This document shows, piece after piece, positions 27,071 through 35,669 of a stretch of 54,327 bases of DNA (the stretch's first letter is position 1; each line of letters opens with the position of its first letter). The position numbers and the translations under genes were made by a program. The stretch is from Propionibacteriaceae bacterium (GTDB taxonomy: Bacteria; Actinomycetota; Actinomycetes; Propionibacteriales; Propionibacteriaceae): contig JAIRZI010000031.1 of the NCBI GenBank assembly GCA_031267295.1, forward strand, positions 1 through 54,327, in the 5' to 3' direction. The notes beneath the pieces were generated by a model, which ran no database searches, was not told where the DNA came from, and was given only the letters and a program-made list of their open reading frames with translations.

Positions 27071-28054
27071 TCAGCAGTAACCTGTGATGCCGTGCGAGAA
27101 CGCCAGAATCGCCGGAGCAAGCTCGTTCAATGTAGCTTTAGCGGTGTCAAGCGTAGCGTCAACGGCCACCACTTGAACACTTACCGCATAAGGCACCCCG
27201 TTTGGTAGCGAAACAATGGCCGCTTGACGCACACTAGTTGCACCGCCCAGTTCGACACCAAAACCGCTCCGCACAGCTGCGCCGGGCAGCAACGCCAAGC
27301 CGTATGTGAAATCACGCTGAAGACTTGTTAGCTGCTTTAGCACTAGTTGCCCTTCAGTGGTGCAGTACATGGCACCCACAAAAGCCGCTTGGTTCGCCAA
27401 CCCCCAACGAGTTTGCGGATAAGGCGGTATACCTGGGTCTGCGGTATTGATTGGTATTTGGGTGCTGCTATCACCGTTCGCCGCCAGCACCGCCAATGTT
27501 TTAGCGGCGGCATCCGTATCCACACCTAGGAACTGCCATAACGCCGTGCTGCCGGCAGGCGATGACTCGTGTAACGCTCGACGTAGCAGATATTCGCTAT
27601 CTTCGGGTTGTTTTGGTTCTCGTAACACTGCTACCGCAATAGCGGTGTCTAATGTTTGCCACGCCAATCCAGTGGATAAAGAACCAGCTTGCCAAGGTCG
27701 CATTATGCTTCGTCCTGGTACGGAAATGGGAGCTAAAGCCACGCCGAGACTCACCTGGTACTTGTTCTCTAGATAAGCGATAGTTTGCGCAAGTTCCGGT
27801 TGATCTGGCGGGTCAAGTTGTCCGGTGCCAAGACTTGGGTTGGCAGTTGGCGGCACCGATGATGTTGAAACCACCGGAGGATTTGGACGTCCATTTGACG
27901 GCTTTGAAGCCGCATACACAATGAGCGCCAGCATCGCTACCACGCAAACGATCACGATAATCCGAAAGCGTACCACCCCGAGCCGATTGAAAAACCCTTG
28001 CGGCGGGTCTGTGACAGTTGATAAACCGGACGGCACTGGTTTGTGTCTGCTCAT
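27071..28054 (-). CDS. membrane-anchored beta-lactamase-fold protein lacking catalytic motifs
   Basis: 327 residues with one membrane anchor (RIIVIVCVVAMLALIVYAA, about 31-49), a Pro/Ser-rich linker and an outside domain. The domain follows the class A beta-lactamase layout: a helix in the SxxK position (TGLAWQTLDTAIAVAVL), an SDN-like region (SSPAGSTALWQFLG), and a KTG-like strand (AVRSGFGVELGG) followed by RQAAIVSLPNGVPYAVSVQV. The catalytic Ser/Lys and the KTG Lys are not present, so it is probably not an enzyme. It may bind wall material or another protein. The fold assignment is by pattern only. Confidence 0.6.
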   Translation of the reverse strand: MSRHKPVPSGLSTVTDPPQGFFNRLGVVRFRIIVIVCVVAMLALIVYAASKPSNGRPNPPVVSTSSVPPTANPSLGTGQLDPPDQPELAQTIAYLENKYQVSLGVALAPISVPGRSIMRPWQAGSLSTGLAWQTLDTAIAVAVLREPKQPEDSEYLLRRALHESSPAGSTALWQFLGVDTDAAAKTLAVLAANGDSSTQIPINTADPGIPPYPQTRWGLANQAAFVGAMYCTTEGQLVLKQLTSLQRDFTYGLALLPGAAVRSGFGVELGGATSVRQAAIVSLPNGVPYAVSVQVVAVDATLDTAKATLNELAPAILAFSHGITGYC

Positions 28055-28239
28055 GCGTACTTCTTCCCGCAGTTACTCCAAGTCAACTACTGACATGTGG
28101 CGGCGGATAGCCCTCCACAAACTCTGTTATAGCTTAGCTGCGAATGGGATTCTGCTGCCGCTTGATTCGTCATTTATATATGCCAATACCTATTTGTTTG
28201 TGCGGAGTTTCTCAGTACGACTATCGGCAAACGCTACTG

Positions 28240-29484
28240 TTAACTCTGATCTATAGCTGCAAGCAGCGGACGACGCGCAACCACTACGTCACGCCAGATC
28301 GCCTGATCTACCCGGTGCGCCAACTGTTCCCAAACGTCACCTGTTTGCGGTTCCAAACCAGCAGCGACGCAAATTTCTAGCAGTGCTTCCCGTGGCATGG
28401 TGAAAGTGTTGAACGCGATTCCTAGTGCGCCGCCGGGTTTAAGTTGACCACTCCACACTGGTACGGCTTCGGCCAGCAGTTGCTGTGGTGAGCGAGTGAT
28501 AACTGGTGGCGGAACATGGCTACTTCTACCCCCCGCGTTACTAGCCGCACCTTTAGCGTGGAAGTTGCTATTTTCGTCGTCGTGATTGCTGTGAAATGTT
28601 CCGCCACGCGCTCCGTGACTCACTCCATATGGAGCATCGGTGACGATACAGTCGAAGCGACGTTTACCATACAGTTTTGCGCAATCGCGGGTATCACCAG
28701 TGAATACGCTGAGTTTAAGCTCTGGCGATCCGCGTAGCACTGCGTCGAAGCGATGTCCTAGCATTTTGCCGTCCCGGCGAACTGGAGTGACGCTGGCGCT
28801 ATGTTTTAGCCGTTTAGTTCGCAGATAAGTTTTGAAGTAAGCAGCTAGCGCTTCGAATGAGCGCATGTCAGTCTCCACTCCAGCAGCGTCCAGCCCGTAC
28901 AACCAAGCGGTGCTCAGCGTGGTGCCCCGCCCGGCCAACGGATCTAGTACATCCGGGCGCTGGTTACCGGTAACGCAGGTAGCCAGCGTAAGATTCAGCA
29001 GTAACCGAGTGAACTGCTCATTAGTTTTCCCGTGATATTTAGGGATAGTAACCAGGTCGTCGGACATGACGAACGGCAGCGGTAATTTGATTGGAAAGAG
29101 CGGCGTATTGGGAAAATGTTCATTTTCTGATGTCGCCATGTCGCACGGAATCATGGTATCCGCTTGTTGAACATCGCTGCGGCAGCTATGCATGAAATGC
29201 TGTGCAGGGAAGCTACTAATCAGTGTCTCTCTAGCAGTTTTGTCATCCGATATGCTCTTTCGTTCAAACAGCGCCAACGCTGCAGATTGACGGGAAATAG
29301 TGCTGAGATTAGCGTCGCTCAATGGTGGGCTAGTGAACGCCAGATATTCAACCCCAGCGAGAGTTATCGGTTCAATCGCGTTGAAATCGCTAGTGAGTGT
29401 GAGTTCGGCAGCGGCCAACGCGGGAGTAGCTTGGGCATACACCCGGTTAGCTGCGGGTGCTAACAGTAGTAAGTAATCGTTCAT
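28240..29484 (-). CDS. TRM11-like SAM-dependent RNA/DNA methyltransferase
   Basis: 414 residues. The C-terminal half is a Rossmann-type methyltransferase with DPLAGRGTTLSTAWLYG (SAM-binding loop of the TRM11/THUMP type), an acidic residue in AGVETDMRSF, and the catalytic loop TDAPYGVSHG in the place of DPPY. The N-terminal half is poorly conserved and may bind RNA. Archaeal and eukaryotic TRM11 proteins act on G10 of tRNA; in Actinobacteria the substrate of this branch is not settled. It stands alone, with short gene-free gaps on both sides. Confidence 0.8.
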   Translation of the reverse strand: MNDYLLLLAPAANRVYAQATPALAAAELTLTSDFNAIEPITLAGVEYLAFTSPPLSDANLSTISRQSAALALFERKSISDDKTARETLISSFPAQHFMHSCRSDVQQADTMIPCDMATSENEHFPNTPLFPIKLPLPFVMSDDLVTIPKYHGKTNEQFTRLLLNLTLATCVTGNQRPDVLDPLAGRGTTLSTAWLYGLDAAGVETDMRSFEALAAYFKTYLRTKRLKHSASVTPVRRDGKMLGHRFDAVLRGSPELKLSVFTGDTRDCAKLYGKRRFDCIVTDAPYGVSHGARGGTFHSNHDDENSNFHAKGAASNAGGRSSHVPPPVITRSPQQLLAEAVPVWSGQLKPGGALGIAFNTFTMPREALLEICVAAGLEPQTGDVWEQLAHRVDQAIWRDVVVARRPLLAAIDQS

Positions 29485-29655
29485 CTGAATATCAAGATCG
29501 GTTGGGAGTGCAGCGGCGCACTCGAACTGTGAGACGTTACGCTATGCAAAGAAACGTTAGCCAGCGTTGTGTCATTATTGGGGTACAAAACGGTAGGAAT
29601 GAACCGTCCAATCTGGTGCTCGGTGTGACACTGCATGATTCATCAGTGGTGCTAT

Positions 29656-30177
29656 TTATAGCAAAGGATCGCTGACGTAGTTTGCTGGCGGTTCGTCGCT
29701 AGTGAAGACGGTCTGTGCTGGTGCGGCTAAGTTGGATGCGCTGACATTCACTCCTGCTTTGGCGGCTGCCCCACCGGCGGTAGCAGCGTTTGTGACAGCA
29801 AGAACAGTTTCGCGTACCTGCTGCAGCGCTTCGCGCGGCCCGCTGACTTTCTTGAATTGACGGGCACCAAGCACCGCGAAAGCCACCGTGATCAGCAACC
29901 CAAATAGCGCCATAGTACCAAAACCGAAGATGAGTCCGACTGGATAGCTGACATCAAATATGGCGGTGTAGAGGTAGGCAAACAGGAGCGCCAGCGTCAA
30001 CAGGCCGAAGCGCAATGCCGCTAAACCAACAGTTGCTGTAGCGCCAAATAATCCAGTGCCGACCGCTCCAGCTTTGATAGCTGGTTTAAGCTCGGCAGCC
30101 GCGAGGTCTTTCACACCAGCGAACACCGCCGACCCATCTGTCATTATGGTGGTGATGTTCTTAGCTATCTGTGCCAT
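29656..30177 (-). CDS. holin-X-like phage-holin-family membrane protein
   Basis: 173 residues with an amphipathic N-terminal part, two strong membrane segments (LLTLALLFAYLYTAIFDV and GLIFGFGTMALFGLLITVAF), a basic loop ARQFKK and a polar C-terminal helix. This matches the 'putative actinobacterial holin-X, holin superfamily III' group. Such genes are chromosomal in many Actinobacteria and not by themselves a sign of prophage; no phage genes are nearby. Confidence 0.75.
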   Translation of the reverse strand: MAQIAKNITTIMTDGSAVFAGVKDLAAAELKPAIKAGAVGTGLFGATATVGLAALRFGLLTLALLFAYLYTAIFDVSYPVGLIFGFGTMALFGLLITVAFAVLGARQFKKVSGPREALQQVRETVLAVTNAATAGGAAAKAGVNVSASNLAAPAQTVFTSDEPPANYVSDPLL

Positions 30178-30344
30178 AGTGACTCCTCATCTGTTTCCGC
30201 TAACCACCGCTCATTCAGTAGTTGACTATATACGTCAAGCGTAGTTGATTGCGACACCATGTTGGGCGTGAGCGGCGTAAAGAAACTGCTTAAATCTTGG
30301 TCTTGGCAGTTGTTTAAAGCGCTTTTAGCGTTACGGTCAACTAG

Positions 30345-31100
30345 CTAGAGAGAGATGATTAAGCCATCATCAGCAAGGCGCACCGGGCGCGTGAACTCTG
30401 TGTGATCCACCGCCGCACGCCAACACCGCAGTTGGTAAGGCAACCTAAGTTCTCCACCACTAGCGGCCGAATCATAGATTTCACCAGCTACGTTAAGCAG
30501 TCGAGTACGCTCAGTGGTTCCCAGCATGTCTACCACAGGCTGGCGCGCCACCATCGCCACCAACTGGTTGCGCGCGATTGGCATCCAAACTCGGAAATCT
30601 TTATTTTCAGCGTTCGGGAAATATTTCGATGCAGTGAGCGGCAAGTGGTGCGCGGAATCGTCAGATGGCATTGCTGCCGGGTCAACATCACGCATCAGAC
30701 TCACTAGCCGTTTAACCCACGGCACCGAATCGTCACGAATGAAATAACAAGCGGCGACGTGCCCATCGGGTGCCAGTACCCGCGCAATTTCTGGCATCGC
30801 TAACCCCGGAGCGAAAAGATGCAACGCCTGATAAACCATCACAGTACCCACACTGTACGTTGCGAAAGGTAACGCTTCGGCACGCGCGACAACGGTACGC
30901 ACTCCAGGTACCAAAGTGAACCGCGCCGCTTCTTCACGGTCATGTACCGTGACCACCACGTCAAACCCGGCAGCGGCCAGTAGCTGTGGAATTTTGGGAA
31001 CAGCCGACAACGCCACCACTGGAGTTGTGCGGTTAGACCCTTCGGTTAACCAATCAACTGCAGCGAGCGGAAACTCAGGACGGCTGATTGCCATGCTCAT
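30345..31100 (-). CDS. class I methyltransferase-like protein with degraded SAM motif
   Basis: 251 residues resembling UbiE-type methyltransferases: VVVTVHDREEA at the acidic-loop position, VVARAEALPFATYSVGTVMVYQALHLF at motifs II-IV split across two strands, and EIARVLAPDGHVAACYFIRD at motif V. The glycine-rich motif I, normally a GxGxG loop, reads VVALSAVPKIPQLL, with no glycine. SAM binding may be weak or lost. It starts ATG at 31100; an ATG two codons on is also possible. The function is unknown. Confidence 0.65.
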   Translation of the reverse strand: MSMAISRPEFPLAAVDWLTEGSNRTTPVVALSAVPKIPQLLAAAGFDVVVTVHDREEAARFTLVPGVRTVVARAEALPFATYSVGTVMVYQALHLFAPGLAMPEIARVLAPDGHVAACYFIRDDSVPWVKRLVSLMRDVDPAAMPSDDSAHHLPLTASKYFPNAENKDFRVWMPIARNQLVAMVARQPVVDMLGTTERTRLLNVAGEIYDSAASGGELRLPYQLRCWRAAVDHTEFTRPVRLADDGLIISL

Positions 31101-31409
31101 ACCTTATGTGTTGTTTGGCTTGTTGGTTGTAGGGCGCTCCGATTATTATTCACGCGCCGCCACATAAACATTCTAATTGAGCGATTTTTCATGTTACGCA
31201 ACAATGTAAGCGTTAACCAGGTTCCTTAAGCTGTGACGCACCGGAACGCCGACTATCCCCCCGCACTAGCGACAAACTGCTAGGTTTGTTTCCCGCTGAC
31301 TGCACTGGTTACGGGTCTGCTTTGCTGGTTTAAGCGGATGAGCAGTTTAAGTTATCCACACGCATCAAAAGACGACTTTTTATCCACAAGAACTATTTAA
31401 CTGGCCGAT
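31101..31409. promoter_or_regulatory. divergent intergenic region with two perfect DnaA boxes
   Basis: A 309-bp gap without a gene, upstream of tad locus 1. It contains TTATCCACA at 31352-31360 and again at 31380-31388 in the same orientation, 28 bp apart, the last ending 21 bp before the ssd start. A small hairpin, ACAAAC-TGCTAG-GTTTGT (31272-31289), lies further upstream. There is no AT-rich unwinding region or dense box cluster, so it is not an obvious origin. Binding by DnaA could link ssd/tad expression to replication. Confidence 0.55.
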
Positions 31410-32633
31410 ATGAGGTGGCGCTACCGTAGAGATAAGGATGTGAAAGAAGCGGTTCTTATCAGCAGCGATGCAACCTTAATTGAGATAGTGGAAGCATCTG
31501 CTGCGGCAGCTAAGTGTGTACTCCAAGTTGTGCCGGACGTATCGCAGTTAGCAGTCGCGGGGTTTCGTGGCGGGGTAGTGCTGATCGGCGTTGACCGAGC
31601 GGCTGAAATGTTAAACGTAGCGTTACCCAGCGAGTTGGAACTGCGGTTAGTGGGCATCAAAGCAGAAGCGTTGCTGGCATGGTCTACTCCGCTCGGTGCC
31701 CCTACAGTGCTATTACCTAACCAACAAGGGTTTCTCACAGCACTGCTGGCGGATGAGATTACCACCGGCCGGCAGGCTAAGTTACTGCGGGTGTTTGGTG
31801 GTAGCGGCGGTGTCGGAGCTACCACATTGGCGGTTGGTTTGGCGGTACGAGCGGCAAAACGCGGAATGAAAACGGCGCTGGTTGAAGCAGATTCCGCCGG
31901 TGGTGGCGTTGATTTACTATTCTCTGCCGAAAATGAACCGGGATGGCGTTGGAGTGAATTGACTAGCGCTCGCGGACATATCGGTGACCTTACTGGACGA
32001 TTGCCGCAGGTGGTAGGAGTGGATTTAGTTTCTGTCGCTGGTGCTGCCGCTTTGGGTGCGGGATTTGCCGATAACGTTCCGATACTAAACATCGAAGAAT
32101 TATCAACCAAAGGGGTTCCGGCGCGGATACCGTCCACTGTTGAAATACCAGACGAAGCATTACGTGCGGTAGTGTCGTCGCTCCGACGTAGCCATGACCT
32201 AGTAATAGTAGATCAAGGACACCACGAAATTAGTGACGGTCAGCCGGTGGTTGTGGTGGCGGCGGATCTGCGAGGAGTGGCGGCGGCGAAAGCGCGTTTA
32301 CGGACGCTACGTAATGGCAGTAACAGCAAAACTGTTGGTGCGTTAGGCGCGGTTGCGCAACTGGGTGCCGTGCTTCGACCTGGCCCTGGCAGACGATTGT
32401 CTGCTGCGCTAGCTGCCGAAGTTCTCGAAGTACCGATCATCGGTCAGTTTCAGCATCACAAGCGGCTGCCACACGATACCGAAGCGGGTGATCCGCCCGG
32501 TCGCGCCATCGGATCGGTGGCTGACAATCTGGACATGCTCTTGCAAACGTTGCTCGGAGAACCAGCGTCACAGAAAAGGGGTGTCATCACGCGGCTTAAG
32601 GGGGTGTTTCTTAATCAGGCATTACCTGTTTAG
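31410..32633 (+). CDS. ssd: Ssd/CpaE-like ATPase, tad locus 1
   Basis: 407 residues, like the mycobacterial 'septum site-determining' protein Rv3660c that leads tad clusters. Residues 1-120 form a degenerate receiver-like domain. The P-loop ATPase follows with a deviant Walker A (FGGSGGVGATTLAVGLAV), EADSAGGGVDLLF as the switch region and LVIVDQGHHE in the Walker B strand. CpaE/TadZ proteins of this sort place Tad machines at cell poles or septa. An in-frame GTG at 31440 with AAGG close upstream is an alternative start. A hairpin-bearing gap of 139 bp separates it from tadA. Confidence 0.8.
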   Translation: MRWRYRRDKDVKEAVLISSDATLIEIVEASAAAAKCVLQVVPDVSQLAVAGFRGGVVLIGVDRAAEMLNVALPSELELRLVGIKAEALLAWSTPLGAPTVLLPNQQGFLTALLADEITTGRQAKLLRVFGGSGGVGATTLAVGLAVRAAKRGMKTALVEADSAGGGVDLLFSAENEPGWRWSELTSARGHIGDLTGRLPQVVGVDLVSVAGAAALGAGFADNVPILNIEELSTKGVPARIPSTVEIPDEALRAVVSSLRRSHDLVIVDQGHHEISDGQPVVVVAADLRGVAAAKARLRTLRNGSNSKTVGALGAVAQLGAVLRPGPGRRLSAALAAEVLEVPIIGQFQHHKRLPHDTEAGDPPGRAIGSVADNLDMLLQTLLGEPASQKRGVITRLKGVFLNQALPV

Positions 32634-32680
32634 GAAAAAAACATGCGCTTATTTCACTTCATATTTTGCAACGGATATAT

Positions 32681-32696
32681 AGCTTGTTCGCAAGCT
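32681..32696 (+). other. UUCG-loop hairpin between ssd and tadA
   Basis: AGCTTG-TTCG-CAAGCT is a six-pair stem closed by a UUCG tetraloop, a very stable RNA hairpin. There is no T-run after it, so it may be a processing or partial attenuation site in the ssd-tadA transcript rather than a terminator. Confidence 0.4.
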
Positions 32697-32772
32697 GTGG
32701 TGCAAAAACCTTATCTCTCGCAACTCCTCACGAGCGGCACAGTGTTAACTGATGTTTCTTTAAGGCGGCGTT

Positions 32773-33927
32773 ATGACTGAGCAAGTGAACTTAGACGCGC
32801 TGCGTTCCTATCTCGCTAATCTGGGAAGAACATACGTGGTTGATGATGTGGTAGCTGGAGTGCGTCACCAAGGGTTAATGGTCTCAGATACCAACATCGC
32901 CGAAGCATTGCAAGCGTTGCGCACCGGAAGCAGTGGCGCCGGGGTGCTGGAACCGTTGCTTCGCTTACCGGGAGTTACTGATGTGCTTGTCAACGGGGCG
33001 CACCAAGTGTATCTCGAACGTGATGGCGAATTGGTTGAAACTCGTTCCCCGTTCCCAAACGAAGCGGCAGTACGCGCCTTAGCGGTGCGGTTAGCCACCA
33101 GTGCCGGAAGACGATTGGACGACGCTACCCCATATGTTGACGCGCGTCTTGCCGATGGCACGCGACTACATGCCATATTGGCTCCACTTGCGCAGCCAGG
33201 TACCTGCATTTCATTGCGTATTCCGGCATCTGGTGGAATACCACTAGATACTTGGGTATCAAGTGGGTCGTTGTTAGCTGAGATGGCGGAGCTACTGCGA
33301 GCTATAGTGGCGGCAAAACTGGCATTTTTGGTGAGCGGAGGCACTGGTTCCGGCAAAACTACGCTGCTTGGGGCACTACTAGCAGAAGTATCGCCACAAC
33401 AACGGATCGTCATTGTGGAAGATTCTCAGGAACTGCTGCCCAATCATCCGCATTGTGTGCGAATGGAAGCGCGACATGTCAACTCGGAAGGTGCGGGTGC
33501 GGTTACCCTCACAGATTTAGTGCGACAAGCGCTACGGATGCGTCCCGACCGTTTGGTGTTGGGAGAGGTGCGTGGAGCGGAACTTACTGACCTACTAATC
33601 GCCTTGAACACTGGGCACGAAGGTGGGTGCGGCACTATTCATGCTAATTCAGCAACAGATGTGCCTGCCAGATTGGAAGCGTTGGCTGCTTTAGCTGGTA
33701 TGTCGCGGGAAGCTTGCCATGCCCAAGCTGCCAGCGCATTGCAGGTAATAGTCTCCGTTAAAAAACGCGGTAACGGCCAGCGCATAGTGGAACAGTTGGG
33801 GGTGATAACTCGCACCGGTTCGCTGGTAGAGGTTACCCCGGCAGTGACGCTCACTCCCCGCGGCACTTTACAACGCGAGGCAGGATTAGAGCGTCTGGAA
33901 CATCTGCTGTCGGTTGGGGCAAGGTGA
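32773..33927 (+). CDS. tadA: TadA/CpaF-type secretion ATPase, tad locus 1
   Basis: 384 residues, a GspE/VirB11-type ATPase driving Flp pilus assembly or secretion. The N-terminal domain has RLPGVTDVLVNG, the usual N-terminal marker. The ATPase core has Walker A GGTGSGKTTLLGAL, the Asp box IVEDSQELLPNHP, Walker B LRMRPDRLVLGEVRGAE and the His box GHEGGCGTIHANSA. The ATG has TAAGGCGG about 9 bases upstream. A small ORF and the fused tadB-tadC follow directly. It is distinct in sequence from the locus 2 ATPase. Confidence 0.93.
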   Translation: MTEQVNLDALRSYLANLGRTYVVDDVVAGVRHQGLMVSDTNIAEALQALRTGSSGAGVLEPLLRLPGVTDVLVNGAHQVYLERDGELVETRSPFPNEAAVRALAVRLATSAGRRLDDATPYVDARLADGTRLHAILAPLAQPGTCISLRIPASGGIPLDTWVSSGSLLAEMAELLRAIVAAKLAFLVSGGTGSGKTTLLGALLAEVSPQQRIVIVEDSQELLPNHPHCVRMEARHVNSEGAGAVTLTDLVRQALRMRPDRLVLGEVRGAELTDLLIALNTGHEGGCGTIHANSATDVPARLEALAALAGMSREACHAQAASALQVIVSVKKRGNGQRIVEQLGVITRTGSLVEVTPAVTLTPRGTLQREAGLERLEHLLSVGAR

Positions 33928-33933
33928 TTCTAG

Positions 33934-34110
33934 ATGGTTTGGGTTGTTTTATCTGTCGGTGCGCTGCTGCTGTGGCATTTCACTGGTGGCACAGCGTATT
34001 CATCGACTTTTTTGTTACGAAGCGGGTTTTTAACTGTACGGTGTGAAGTTTCGCTGCGGGAGTTGAAGTTCGTAACTGCAACATACCTGTGCTCGGATGA
34101 GATGGGGTGA
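33934..34110 (+). CDS. 58-aa membrane ORF repeating the start of tadBC
   Basis: Too short to be found by ordinary cut-offs. It starts ATG 6 bp after the tadA stop, with AAGG upstream, and encodes MVWVVLSVGALLLWHFTGG, a membrane helix, then a short basic and polar tail. The next protein begins MVWIMVSALTVALWCFVGG: the two share MVW, S, LW, F and GG in register. At the DNA level both starts read GATGGTTTGG and both follow a TGA by 5-6 bases. So this looks like a remnant or duplicate of a tadB start. Its stop overlaps the in-frame GTG of the next gene, fitting translational coupling. Confidence 0.5.
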   Translation: MVWVVLSVGALLLWHFTGGTAYSSTFLLRSGFLTVRCEVSLRELKFVTATYLCSDEMG

Positions 34111-34115
34111 ATTTG

Positions 34116-35462
34116 ATGGTTTGGATTATGGTGAGTGCGCTCACGGTAGCGTTATGGTGTTTCGTTGGCGGTGCGATACGTCCGTTGGCTGTTCGGCTAG
34201 GAAGAGGTGCAGTTGATCACAACGTTACGGAGCGTGACCAAACGGGATGGCTGTTGGGGTTAAGTACGCTCGTCGCGTTGCTAGCACTGCCGGAAGTAGG
34301 AACCTGGATAGGATGCACTGCGGTAGGAGTTGGTGTTATTCACTGGTTACGACTTCGCTCTGCTAGGGCCGGGCGACGCCAAGATGGGCGTGAACAACTG
34401 TTACGGGGATGTGGGATACTGGCGGGGCAGTTGGCCATCGGCGAATTACCGGCGGCGGCGCTTAAGGCTACTGCTTTTGATGCTCCATTATTTGCTCCAG
34501 CGGCAGCGGCGGTGACAGTGGGTGGTGACCCAGTAGCAGCGTTGCGCACGATGGCACAACAACCTGGCTGCGACATTCTGATGAGATTAGCTGACAGTTG
34601 GCAGGTGTGTTTACGCACCGGTATGCCCCTGGGTGACACAGTTAGCGCGGTAGTGCAAAACGTGGAACGCGAAATTGAATATGAAGCGACTCGCGAAGCG
34701 GAGTTGGCTACTACGCGCACCACTGGGCGGATGCTGGCAGTACTGCCCTTGGTAGGTCTTTTGATGGGATTTGCAGTGGGGGCTGATCCGTTTGCATTCA
34801 TCACCGGCAGTGTCTTTGGCCAATGGTGTCTTTTGGGTGCTTGCTGTTTCGCTGGCGGCGGCTTGATCTGGACGGAACTGCTCGGCGATCCAGATCGACT
34901 ACACGCGCCAGAGCAGCGAAAGAGCCAACGGAATATAGTTCCGCAGTTAACCGCAATGCTGCCCGGCAGCCGCAGGCGCAACACTACATGGCACCTCGAT
35001 TCAGTGGTATCTCCTAGCGAAAAAGCAGCAGAGCAAGCGGGCTTTGCTGCCACTTTGGAACTGCTAGCTGCCGTGATAAGCGCGGGGTTACCGCTACGCT
35101 CGGCAACCTCCATCGTAGGTGAGGTGATAGCTGGGTCACTGGGGAAACGCCTACGCGGAGTGTGGGCGCTAACCGATATTGGCTTCGGTGATGCTGCCGC
35201 TTGGCGCTCATTACAGCATCACTCCTTATGGGGCGAGGTGGCGCGTCAAGTTGCGCACTCCGCCGACTCAGGCGCTGGGCTTAGCCTATTGTTGCGCCGA
35301 GCTGCGTCTCGCCACCGCGACAAAATGGCCGCCAATTTGATGGTGCAGGTACGAAGTATCGGTGCCAAAGCTGCGCTACCTCTAGTGGTCTGTTATCTTC
35401 CTGCTTTCCTGTTAGTTGGAGTGTTGCCGATCATCGGATCATTGGTTACTGAATATTTCTGA
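34116..35462 (+). CDS. fused TadB-TadC inner-membrane platform protein, tad locus 1
   Basis: About 448 residues containing two type II secretion F domains in one chain. The TadB-like part (about 1-250) has a helix at the start, then the F domain with WQVCLRTGMPLGDTVSAVV and a helix pair (LAVLPLVGLLMGFAVGA, QWCLLGACCFAGGGLIW). The TadC-like part has LELLAAVISAGLPLRSATSI, a second F-domain repeat, and ends LPLVVCYLPAFLLVGVLPII. TadB and TadC are normally separate genes, as in locus 2 here. I prefer the ATG at 34116 (GGGGTG upstream) to the GTG at 34107. No pilin genes follow. Confidence 0.85.
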   Translation: MVWIMVSALTVALWCFVGGAIRPLAVRLGRGAVDHNVTERDQTGWLLGLSTLVALLALPEVGTWIGCTAVGVGVIHWLRLRSARAGRRQDGREQLLRGCGILAGQLAIGELPAAALKATAFDAPLFAPAAAAVTVGGDPVAALRTMAQQPGCDILMRLADSWQVCLRTGMPLGDTVSAVVQNVEREIEYEATREAELATTRTTGRMLAVLPLVGLLMGFAVGADPFAFITGSVFGQWCLLGACCFAGGGLIWTELLGDPDRLHAPEQRKSQRNIVPQLTAMLPGSRRRNTTWHLDSVVSPSEKAAEQAGFAATLELLAAVISAGLPLRSATSIVGEVIAGSLGKRLRGVWALTDIGFGDAAAWRSLQHHSLWGEVARQVAHSADSGAGLSLLLRRAASRHRDKMAANLMVQVRSIGAKAALPLVVCYLPAFLLVGVLPIIGSLVTEYF

Positions 35463-35669
35463 TAAACAACTCCACAAAACATAAACCAGCCTACCTGCGG
35501 CGGGAACCTCAAAAGGTTGCCTACCCTAACTCGTTTACTACTTCTGGTCGCCTATATGAACCAGTTGCTAACTACCAGTTCACAAAAACATGATGTTCAG
35601 CATCGCTTAGAGGCTAGAAACACTGATAGTTGCTCGGCAGCTTGACCTACCAGTCTCTCTATATACCGC
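35463..35669. other. 207-bp intergenic gap after tad locus 1
   Basis: No pilin, TadE or other gene is visible here, where actinobacterial tad clusters usually continue. A weak hairpin, AACCT-CAAA-AGGTT near 35505, is the only structure noted. Confidence 0.4.

Noticed and set aside
29656-30177. Prophage remnant around the holin-like gene
   Set aside because: The protein belongs to a chromosomal actinobacterial group and no other phage gene, integrase or attachment site is seen.
31101-31409. Chromosomal replication origin
   Set aside because: Only two DnaA boxes, no AT-rich unwinding segment, and no dnaA/dnaN neighbourhood.
31421-32137. 238-codon antisense ORF within ssd
   Set aside because: Ser/Thr/Ala/Pro-rich shadow of the true gene produced by codon bias; no motifs, no ribosome-binding site.
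34340-35113. 257-codon antisense ORF within tadBC
   Set aside because: Low-complexity shadow of a clear gene with domain motifs on the other strand.
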